A stretch of 18,670 bases of DNA from Clostridiales bacterium (lineage in GTDB: Bacteria; Bacillota; Clostridia; TANB77; CAG-508). The notes beneath the pieces are model-generated. The model saw only the letters and a list, made by a program, of their open reading frames with translations. It did no database searches and was not told the DNA's origin. Positions 1 to 6,547 of this stretch are shown piece by piece. Position 1 is the first letter of the stretch. Each line of letters begins with the position of its first letter. The translations under genes and the position numbers were made by a program. Where the stretch lies: the NCBI GenBank assembly GCA_004553715.1, contig SFKP01000015.1, positions 1 through 18,670 on the forward strand. The letters are read 5' to 3'.

Positions 1-505
1 TTAGATAATGAAAAAATAAGAATTGAAAAAGCACTAAAAAAGGTGCAAATGTCAGATTATATAGAAAACCAAACTTTTACATTATCATTAGGGCAAAAGC
101 AAAGAATTACTATTGCTAGTATTTTGGCAATAAACACGAAATATATAGTTCTAGATGAATCAACAGCGATGCTAGATACTAAAGGCAAAGAAGAGATATA
201 TAACATTATAAAAAACTTAAAACAAGAAGGATATACTATAATTTATACAACAAATATAGCAAATGAAATGCTACTTGCAGACAGAATTATATTAATAGAA
301 AATAAAAGCATAGTAGAAGAAATATTGGCAAAAGATATTATAGATAAAATACCACTACTTAAAAAACATAATATTAACTTGCCAGATATATTAGAAATTG
401 TAGATAATTTAAATAAAAACCGGAATACATTTAAATTTAGATAAATTAACAATTGAAGAAATTAGTCAAAAAATTATTGAAATGTTAGAAAGGAAAGACG
501 ATTGA
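1..505 (+). pseudogene. ecfA: ECF transporter ATPase (EcfA), 5'-truncated by the window edge and frameshifted near its 3' end
   Basis: This is the C-terminal half of an ABC ATPase of the energy-coupling-factor (vitamin/metal uptake) type, which powers an EcfT membrane partner on the cytoplasmic face. The frame is open from base 1, so the Walker A region lies outside the window. Visible are the signature LSLGQKQR, Walker B plus D-loop VLDESTAMLD, and an ADRIILIENKSIVEE stretch typical of EcfA. The frame stops at 444, but from 422 the next frame continues with a normal EcfA tail (NGIHLNLDKLTIEEIS...) to a TGA at 503-505. The join implies one extra base near 420-423 (CC or GG). The restored stop overlaps the TTG start of the EcfT gene (TTGA), the expected coupling. 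The H-loop His appears replaced by Asn (TTNIANE where a TH is usual). Family assignment is firm; whether the frameshift is real or a sequencing error is open. Confidence 0.8.
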
Positions 506-1053
506 AAAAACTATTAGAATTTATAATATTTATATCATATACGATACTTATATTTAATCTTAGAAAAGGTTTAATGATAATCTTTATAGCAAATATGATA
601 TTTATGGTGGTATTAAAAATAAATCTAAAAAAAGCTTTGTATAATATATTAGATTTTGGTTTTATAATTTTAATTACAACAATTATAAACTCACTAATCA
701 TAAATTTATCAGTTGGACTAATGATAGGTATAAGGCTAATTTTCGTATGTAATACTACATACATATTTTCACGAAATTTCACATATATGGATTTAGCAAA
801 TGTAGTAGAAAAAATATTTGTATTTATGAAGCTTTTTAATGTTGAACCTAAAAGTATTGGACTTATTGTATGCATTGCAGTAGCATTTATTCCAATTTTA
901 AAACATGAACTAAGAGGAATTCTTGATGCACTTAAAACAAAAGGATATAAAATAAAAATAACAAAGTTAAATGTTATTTTACAGCCATTTTTTACATCAA
1001 TATTAAAAAAAGTAGACCAAATAGAAGAAGCAATGCTTGCAAAAGGAGCTTAA
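502..1053 (+). CDS. ecfT: EcfT/CbiQ-like transmembrane component of an ECF transporter, short and divergent
   Basis: This is a 183-residue hydrophobic protein with several predicted membrane segments in residues 5-85 and near 115-135. It resembles the EcfT/CbiQ subunit that couples two ATPases to a substrate-binding S component in the membrane. The two ATPase-coupling motifs are recognisable but altered: ALKTKGY at 143-149 and AMLAKGA at 177-183 carry Lys where the family's A-x-x-A-R-G signature has Arg. The protein ends right after the second motif, so it is shorter than the usual roughly 260 residues. The TTG start overlaps the restored stop of the upstream ATPase, and AGAAAGGA lies about 8 bases upstream. 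Pairing with that ATPase is supported by position. No S component is seen, so the substrate is unknown. Confidence 0.72.
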   Translation: MKKLLEFIIFISYTILIFNLRKGLMIIFIANMIFMVVLKINLKKALYNILDFGFIILITTIINSLIINLSVGLMIGIRLIFVCNTTYIFSRNFTYMDLANVVEKIFVFMKLFNVEPKSIGLIVCIAVAFIPILKHELRGILDALKTKGYKIKITKLNVILQPFFTSILKKVDQIEEAMLAKGA

Positions 1054-1061
1054 AATTCGCC

Positions 1062-1094
1062 AATGTAGACTGTCAAAAATCTTAAGCCTACATT
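1062..1094 (+). repeat. Inverted repeat between ecfT and the DUF1015 promoter
   Basis: AATGTAG (1062-1068) and CTACATT (1088-1094) are perfect complements. The adjoining ACTGT (1069-1073) is complementary to ACAGT (1096-1100), so two partly competing stems are possible. There is no T-run, so this is not a standard terminator. It sits just upstream of the -35 box at 1107 and could be an operator or a weak 3' structure for ecfT. Confidence 0.3.
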
Positions 1095-1106
1095 AACAGT
1101 AAATAC

Positions 1107-1134
1107 TTGACAAATACCGTAAATGTTGTAAAAT
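1107..1134 (+). promoter_or_regulatory. Sigma-A-type promoter for the DUF1015 gene
   Basis: TTGACA (1107-1112), a 16-base spacer and TAAAAT (1129-1134) lie just upstream of the AAAAGGAGGA ribosome binding site and the ATG at 1166. This separates the DUF1015 gene from the ECF module upstream. Confidence 0.7.
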
Positions 1135-1165
1135 TAAATAAGAAAAATTTAAAAGGAGGATAAAA

Positions 1166-2428
1166 ATGAGTATACCATTAAAAAAAGCGGATATTTTATT
1201 ACCAAAAAATGCAGATATGACAAAATGGGCAGTTGTAGCATGTGATCAATATACATCAGAACCAAAATATTGGGAAGAGGTTGAAAAAATTGTCGGAGAC
1301 GAACCTTCAACTTTAAAGATAACATTACCAGAGATATATTTAGAAAAAGAAAATGTTTCAGAAAGAATTACAAAAATCAATCAAGAAATGAAAAAATTAT
1401 TAAATGATGGATTTTTTAAAGTACTAGAAGATTCATTAATATACCTAGAAAGAACTGGAGCAGATGGGAAAGTAAGAAAAGGACTTATTGGGAAAGTAGA
1501 TTTAGAAGATTATTCTTATGAAAAAGGTTCTCAAACATTAATTAGAGCAACAGAAGGAACAGTTTTAGAGAGAATCCCTCCAAGAGTAAAAGTAAGAGAA
1601 AATGCAGAATTAGAGCTTCCACATGTTATGCTTTTAATAGATGATGAGAAAAAAGAAATAATAGAAGATTTAACAAATAAAGTAGAAGAAAAAGATGTTG
1701 TATATGATTTCGATTTAATGCAAAATGGAGGACATGTAAAAGGATATAAAGTTCCAGACGAATTAATAGATGGAATATTTACAAAAATGGAAAAATTAGC
1801 AGATAAAGATAATTTCGAAAAGAAATATGATGTTCAAGGAAAAGGTGTTTTACTATTCTCAGTTGGAGATGGAAATCACTCACTTGCGACAGCAAAAGCA
1901 TGCTATGAAAACCTAAAGAAAACAATGTCAAAAGAAGAATACGAAAATCATCCAGCAAGATATGCATTAGTTGAAATTGTGAATTTACATAGTGATGCAT
2001 TAGAGTTTGAACCAATCCATAGAGTAGTTTTCGGTGTAAAACCAGAAAAAATGATAGAAGAATTAGAAAAATACTATAACATATCAAGAGAAGCCGGTTC
2101 TGGTCAAAAAATAGTATATGTATATAAAGGAAAAGAAGAAACAATATATATTACAAATCCTACATCAAACTTACCAGTAGGTTCACTTCAAAAATTTATA
2201 GATGAATATATTAAAAATTATGGTGGAAAAGTAGACTATATACATGGAGACGATGTAACAAGGGCATTAGGAAGTGAAGAAGGCAACATAGGATTCTTAT
2301 TAGAAAGAATGGAAAAAACAGATTTGTTTAAAACAGTAATTTTAGATGGAGCATTACCAAGAAAGACTTTCTCAATGGGACACAGCTATGATAAAAGATA
2401 TTATTTAGAAGCAAGAAAAATTAGATAA
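1166..2428 (+). CDS. DUF1015 family protein (HTH/ParB-fold-like conserved protein)
   Basis: This is a 420-residue soluble protein recognised as a full-length DUF1015 member. It has the typical N-terminus (ADILLPKNADMTKWAVVACD), a KGLIGKVDLEDY-like segment, and the family's central motif as VGDGNHSLATAK (233-244). In many relatives that motif reads DGHHR-like and resembles the nucleotide-handling motif of ParB/SerK proteins, so a kinase or nucleotide-binding role is possible but is inference. The C-terminus carries GSEEGNIGFLLERM and a conserved LPRKTFSMGHSYDKRYY stretch. The start is fixed by a very strong AAAAGGAGGAT site. It is monocistronic: its own promoter precedes it and a terminator follows. 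The biological role is not established. Confidence 0.9.
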   Translation: MSIPLKKADILLPKNADMTKWAVVACDQYTSEPKYWEEVEKIVGDEPSTLKITLPEIYLEKENVSERITKINQEMKKLLNDGFFKVLEDSLIYLERTGADGKVRKGLIGKVDLEDYSYEKGSQTLIRATEGTVLERIPPRVKVRENAELELPHVMLLIDDEKKEIIEDLTNKVEEKDVVYDFDLMQNGGHVKGYKVPDELIDGIFTKMEKLADKDNFEKKYDVQGKGVLLFSVGDGNHSLATAKACYENLKKTMSKEEYENHPARYALVEIVNLHSDALEFEPIHRVVFGVKPEKMIEELEKYYNISREAGSGQKIVYVYKGKEETIYITNPTSNLPVGSLQKFIDEYIKNYGGKVDYIHGDDVTRALGSEEGNIGFLLERMEKTDLFKTVILDGALPRKTFSMGHSYDKRYYLEARKIR

Positions 2429-2437
2429 TTTATCATT

Positions 2438-2472
2438 AAAAATGGGGGATTTAAATATCCACCCATTTTTGT
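2438..2472. terminator. Bidirectional intrinsic terminator between the DUF1015 gene and purB
   Basis: AAAAATGGGGGAT (2438-2450) pairs with the segment 2457-2470 over 13 base pairs with one bulged A (2461) and a TTAAAT loop. The A-tract on one arm and the T-tract on the other give a U-run on either strand. This suits its position between two convergent genes. Confidence 0.85.
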
Positions 2473-2500
2473 TGTTAAATAGGAAAAATAACGCCATTCT

Positions 2501-3850
2501 TTAACAAATAAAATCTACTAATTGACTTGCTAGTCCTGTATAATTTTCAGGTAAAAGATTTAATAAATTAGATTTATCTTCATCTGGGATGTCTAAATTT
2601 TCAATAAACTCATGAATATCAGAAATTGTAATATCTTTTCCTCTAGTTAATTCTTTAAGCATTTCATAGGCATTAATATAACCATTTTTTCTAAGAATTG
2701 TTTGAATTGGTTCTGCAAGCACTGCAATATTTTTATTTAAATCTTCTAATAAAACCTCTTCATTAACTATCATTTTTTCAAAACCAACTTTTGATTGCGA
2801 AATAGAAACAATTGAATGTGCAAATCCTACACCAATATTTCTTAAAGTAGAGGAATCAGATAAATCTCTTTGCATTCTTGAAACAGGTAAATTATCTGCC
2901 AAAGCAGATAGAACGCTATTTGCTATTCTAATATTTGCCATTGAATTCTCATGATTGATAGGGTTAACTTTGTGTGGCATAACAGAAGACCCCACTTCGG
3001 TTTTAACGACTTTTTGTTTAAAATAATTCATACTAATATAAATCCACATATCACTATTAAAATCCATAGTAACATTATTAAAAGATTTAATAAATCCAAA
3101 AATTATAGCAAAAACATCATGAGATTCTATTTGAGTAGTTAGAGGATTAAAATCTAAACCTAAATCTTCTACAAAACTTTTACAAATTTCTATCCAATTT
3201 AAATTAGGGAAAGCTACAATGTGTGCATTAAAATTACCAACAGCACCACTAAACTTACCACGAAGTTTAATACTTTTTAATGAACTTAAAATAGTTTGCC
3301 ATCTATATACAAATACTGCAAGTTCTTTCCCAACTGTAGTTGGAGTCGCAGGTTGACCGTGTGTATGTCCTAACATAGGAACACATTTAAGAGCAATTGC
3401 TTGGGCTTTTACAGAGTTAACAAGGTCATTTGCTGCTGGAATAAATACATTATTTAATCCATCTTTTAGCATAAGGTTATATGCTAAATTATTTATATCT
3501 TCAGATGTACATGCAAAATGTATTAAATTTGAGTAATTGGAAAGATGTAAATCTTCAAATTTACCTCTTAAATAATATTCAATAGCTTTAACATCGTGCT
3601 TAGTTATTTCTTCAATCTCCTTTACCTTTTTTGCTTCATCAATGTTAAAAGAAGAAATAATAAAGTTAAGTTCATTTATTTCTTTTTGTGTAAGTGGTTT
3701 ATTAATAGCATCACAAAGCTTGATAAGCCATTTTATTTCAACAATTATTCTATATTTTATTAAAGCATATTCAGAAAAATAATTAGATAGCTCCTTTGTA
3801 GTTTCATAATATCTACCATCTACAGGTGATATTGCGAGTAAATTTTCCAT
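2501..3850 (-). CDS. purB: Adenylosuccinate lyase, E. coli-type
   Basis: This 449-residue enzyme of purine synthesis cleaves adenylosuccinate to AMP plus fumarate and SAICAR to AICAR plus fumarate. The N-terminus (LLAISPVDGRYYETTKELS) and overall length match the E. coli-type subfamily rather than the shorter Bacillus type. Fumarase/lyase superfamily landmarks are present: TSEDINN (115-121), HTHGQPATPTTVGKE (162-176) and the mobile catalytic loop GSSVMPHKVNP (287-297). GGAGG lies just upstream of the ATG, and a promoter with a consensus -10 lies behind that. No other pur genes are in the window, so it is expressed alone. It shares a terminator with the convergent DUF1015 gene. Confidence 0.95.
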   Translation of the reverse strand: MENLLAISPVDGRYYETTKELSNYFSEYALIKYRIIVEIKWLIKLCDAINKPLTQKEINELNFIISSFNIDEAKKVKEIEEITKHDVKAIEYYLRGKFEDLHLSNYSNLIHFACTSEDINNLAYNLMLKDGLNNVFIPAANDLVNSVKAQAIALKCVPMLGHTHGQPATPTTVGKELAVFVYRWQTILSSLKSIKLRGKFSGAVGNFNAHIVAFPNLNWIEICKSFVEDLGLDFNPLTTQIESHDVFAIIFGFIKSFNNVTMDFNSDMWIYISMNYFKQKVVKTEVGSSVMPHKVNPINHENSMANIRIANSVLSALADNLPVSRMQRDLSDSSTLRNIGVGFAHSIVSISQSKVGFEKMIVNEEVLLEDLNKNIAVLAEPIQTILRKNGYINAYEMLKELTRGKDITISDIHEFIENLDIPDEDKSNLLNLLPENYTGLASQLVDFIC

Positions 3851-3886
3851 AACAACCTCCGATTTAAATACAACTTTTACTATGCA

Positions 3887-3915
3887 ATTATATTACAAAC
3901 AATAGGTGTAGTCAA
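3887..3915 (-). promoter_or_regulatory. Promoter of purB
   Basis: On the minus strand TTGACT (3910-3915), a 17-base spacer and TATAAT (3887-3892) precede the purB start by a short leader containing GGAGG. It runs divergently from the promoter at 3930-3958, with only 14 bases between the two -35 boxes. Confidence 0.8.
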
Positions 3916-3929
3916 GAATGCGATGTATA

Positions 3930-3958
3930 TTGACAAGATCTTTTGGAATAATTATAAT
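3930..3958 (+). promoter_or_regulatory. Perfect consensus promoter for the TSCPD-domain gene
   Basis: TTGACA (3930-3935), a 17-base spacer and TATAAT (3953-3958) precede the gene starting at 3981. The transcription start would fall near 3965, leaving a very short leader with AGGGAG as the ribosome binding site. Confidence 0.8.
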
Positions 3959-3980
3959 TAGATATAGGGAGATGATTTTT

Positions 3981-4241
3981 ATGAGATATAAATATAGAAC
4001 AAGAGGAGTTTGTTCTCAAGAGATAAGTTTTGATATAAATGGAAATGTAATAACAAATATTGAATTTTTCGGTGGTTGCCCAGGAAATTTAAAAGCAATT
4101 GCTAAAGTTGTAGATGGAAAAACCGTAGAAGAAATAGAAGAATTGTTTTCAGATATAAGATGTGGAAATAAGCCAACTTCTTGTAGTGCACAGCTTGCAC
4201 ATGCAGTAAGAGAAGCGTATGAGGCTAGCAAAGCTATTTAA
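3981..4241 (+). CDS. TSCPD domain protein (small Cys-rich, TIGR03905-like)
   Basis: This is an 86-residue protein of the TSCPD family, which also occurs as a C-terminal domain of some ribonucleotide reductases and as a stand-alone protein of unknown function. Visible motifs are RGVCSQEISFD, the FFGGCPGNLKAIAKVVDG block and a C-terminal RCGNKPTSCSAQLA. They place four conserved Cys residues that could bind metal. The start at 3981 is chosen because AGGGAG lies about 10 bases upstream and homologues begin MxYKYxTRGVC. A longer frame from 3918 would begin upstream of the promoter. The last bases overlap the end of the convergent transporter gene by 8 bp. Confidence 0.88.
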   Translation: MRYKYRTRGVCSQEISFDINGNVITNIEFFGGCPGNLKAIAKVVDGKTVEEIEELFSDIRCGNKPTSCSAQLAHAVREAYEASKAI

Positions 4242-5503
4242 TATCTATTTGGATATCAGATGGTTTGTATTCTTCTGGAGCTAAACCTACTCTGGTTTTC
4301 ATATAATCTAAAACAATAATAAAAATAATTGTAAATACACTTCCTAGAACAATATATGCATAAGGAGTAGTAGTTATTTTTAAAAGAAAAGACGCAGAAA
4401 AATATGTTAGACTTCTAAAAACACTATCAATCATAGTATTTGCTGCATATACTTTAGAGGTAGTTGAGGCAGGTACAAAGCTATTAAGATATCTTTTTAT
4501 TAGGGTATAATAAGGTCCTTTTACAAGGGCATAGAAGAATATCATGCAAAAGACAACAATACCTGTTAGAAATATTGGGAGCTTTGCAATTACGCATAGC
4601 CCAACTAGCAAAATTAATGAAGAAAGAGGAATCGCAAAAAATGTTAAAGTGCGATTCTTTAATTTTTTGTGGAAGAAGTTTTGATTTCTTGATGAAAAAG
4701 CAGAAACAATTTGAATGCCAGCATTTATAAATCCAAAAAACATTTCAGGTACATAAAGACTAACAAGTAAGCTATTCATAAAAGTCCTAAAAACAGATAG
4801 TAGTGATGCAAAAAAAGATGCATATAATATCAAAGCTTTTAACCTATTAGATTTAAAAATATGTTTAAAGGTATAATTTAAATTTTTAACAAAACTTATT
4901 GTTGGAGTTCTTTGCTTTATACCACTATTAGAAATCTTTTCAAATGTAAATGATATGGCTGTTCCAATAGTAGAAAATATTAAACAAAGTATCATAGGAA
5001 GGTAGTTATTAAATACAAATAAAAAACCGGCAGTAATAGAACAAATTGCATCAAAAAAGTAAAATCTAGAATTAGCAATTCCTTCTGCTTTAGAAAAGAC
5101 GTCTCTCCTTTTTTCTTTATCTTGTATTGAACTATTTAATAATACTGGTTCAGAAATTTCTTTTAGATTATAACCAATTGCAAATAATATATTAGAAAAA
5201 ATTAGCCCGAGGAACGCCTTTGCATAGAATAATTATAAGAACTGCAATATTTATACAAATATTACCAAATAATAGAGAGTTTTTACTTCCTAATCTATCA
5301 ATAATTCTTATACAGAAAATTTGAAAAAGAAATCTAGCCAATGGGTAAAATGCATCTGCAAAAAGAATTTGGGATGTAGTAAGACCTTTTGCTTTTACTA
5401 AAAACAAGAAGATAATAGCATAATAAAAAAGTAAATCCCATGCAAACATTTTATATATTGGAAATTTTTTTATATTTTTTTGTAAATTAGAATTATCTTC
5501 CAT
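4234..5503 (-). pseudogene. Major facilitator superfamily-like transporter, split by a one-base frameshift
   Basis: This is an integral membrane protein with many hydrophobic helices and an MFS-like loop (RIIDRLGSKNSLLFGN) in its N-terminal third. The first frame ends at 5192 after KGVPRANFF. The next frame, open from about 5220 downward, continues with GLIFSNILFAIGYNLKEIS and runs to the stop at 4234. Together they give about 422 residues, the usual MFS size, if one base is removed near 5204-5218. Dropping one G of the minus-strand GGG (CCC at 5206-5208) gives KGVPRLIFSN. The start is put at the ATG at 5503, because GGGAGG precedes it and the upstream TTG at 5515 has no ribosome site. The substrate cannot be told. 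Tail-to-tail overlap with the TSCPD gene leaves no room for a terminator. Confidence 0.7.
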
Positions 5504-5513
5504 ACTTCCTCCC

Positions 5514-5531
5514 AAGAAATATTTATTTCTT
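5514..5531. repeat. Perfect palindrome in the leader of the MFS gene
   Basis: AAGAAATA-TT-TATTTCTT is an 8-bp perfect inverted repeat with a 2-base centre. It lies between the candidate promoter and the ribosome binding site of the transporter. The size and position suit a repressor operator, but no cognate regulator is seen. Confidence 0.35.
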
Positions 5532-5537
5532 TAGGAT

Positions 5538-5566
5538 ATCTTATTATAAAGCAAAATAAATGTCAA
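5538..5566 (-). promoter_or_regulatory. Candidate promoter of the MFS gene
   Basis: On the minus strand TTGACA (5561-5566), a 17-base spacer and TAAGAT (5538-5543) precede the palindrome and the start codon. The -35 is perfect and the -10 matches four of six consensus positions. Confidence 0.5.
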
Positions 5567-5672
5567 TAAAACATATACAAAATGCTACAAAATATGATAA
5601 AATATTTACGAGGTAAGGCTTAAAAAATAATGCTTTTCCAAATTAGTATGTAATTGAGGACTGATTATAAAA

Positions 5673-6536
5673 ATGAAAGAAAAATATATAATAGAAGGGA
5701 AAGACAATTTTAATTTAAAGCACATTTTTGAATGTGGACAATGCTTTAGATGGAATAAAGATTTGGATGGAAGCTATGTAGGAGTAATAAATAATGGAGT
5801 TCTGAAAGCAAAAGAACAAAATGATAAAATTATAATTACAGGAGTTTGTAAAGAAAATTTAAAAAATGTTGTTTTAGATTATTTTGATTTAGAAAATGAC
5901 TATGATAAAATCAAAAATAAGTTATCTGTGATAGATGACAATATGAAAAATAGTATCAAATATGGGTATGGAATAAGAATTTTGCATCAAGATATTTGGG
6001 AAATGTTAATATCGTTTATAATATCTGCAAATAACAACATACCAAGAATTAAAGCTATTATAGAGAAAATGTCTAGTACATATGGAGAAAAAATAATATT
6101 TGAAAATAGAACATACTATTTATTCCCGACTCCAGAGCAATTAGGAAAAGCTTCAGTAGAAGATTTAAGAAAATTAGGAATGGGGTTTAGAGATAAAAGA
6201 GTTTATGAAACTACAAAAATGGTTTTAAAAAACAAAATAAATTTATATGAATTAGAAAATGAACCAACAGATATAGTAAGAGAAAAATTATTAGAATTAC
6301 CAGGGGTAGGGCCCAAAGTTGCTGATTGTATTATGTTATTTGCATTAAAAAGATACGAGGTTTTTCCAATAGATGTATGGGTTCGTAGGGTAATGAATGA
6401 GCTCTATATTAAAAATATAGATGAAGAAAAAGTAAATAAAAAAGAGTTAGAGCATCTTGCAAAAGAAAAGTATGGAGATTTAGCAGGATTAGCACAACAA
6501 TATTTGTTTTATTGGAGAAGAGAGCAAGGTGCATAG
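5673..6536 (+). CDS. ogg: 8-oxoguanine DNA glycosylase/AP lyase, OGG1 type
   Basis: This is a 287-residue bifunctional base-excision repair enzyme that removes 8-oxoguanine opposite cytosine. The N-terminal OGG domain carries HIFECGQCFRWNK. The helix-hairpin-helix element reads LPGVGPKVADC with catalytic Lys215, followed by the GPD-loop aspartate Asp234 in PIDVWVRR. The Lys-Asp spacing of 19 equals that of human OGG1 (K249/D268). Single-domain OGG1-like enzymes are known in clostridia. The ATG at 5673 has only a weak GAGGA site about 12 bases upstream. The stop is followed 11 bases later by addB, so the two are likely cotranscribed. No clear promoter was found upstream. Confidence 0.92.
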   Translation: MKEKYIIEGKDNFNLKHIFECGQCFRWNKDLDGSYVGVINNGVLKAKEQNDKIIITGVCKENLKNVVLDYFDLENDYDKIKNKLSVIDDNMKNSIKYGYGIRILHQDIWEMLISFIISANNNIPRIKAIIEKMSSTYGEKIIFENRTYYLFPTPEQLGKASVEDLRKLGMGFRDKRVYETTKMVLKNKINLYELENEPTDIVREKLLELPGVGPKVADCIMLFALKRYEVFPIDVWVRRVMNELYIKNIDEEKVNKKELEHLAKEKYGDLAGLAQQYLFYWRREQGA

Positions 6537-6547
6537 AAAGGAATAAA

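Noticed and set aside
1062..1100. Intrinsic terminator for the ECF module
   Set aside because: The stem is only 7 bp with a 19-base loop and no T-run follows. It is kept only as an inverted repeat.
1779..2144. Minus-strand open frame of 121 codons inside the DUF1015 gene
   Set aside because: It is Leu/Phe-rich from reading A-rich coding DNA backwards and overlaps a well-conserved plus-strand gene.
3918..3980. N-terminal extension of the TSCPD protein from an ATG at 3918
   Set aside because: It would begin upstream of the consensus promoter at 3930-3958, has no ribosome site, and adds residues not seen in the family.
6512..6547. AddB start at 6512
   Set aside because: This frame lies within the end of ogg without a ribosome site. 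The ATG at 6548 has AGAAAGGA and begins MSLQLIYGRAGTGKS as expected.
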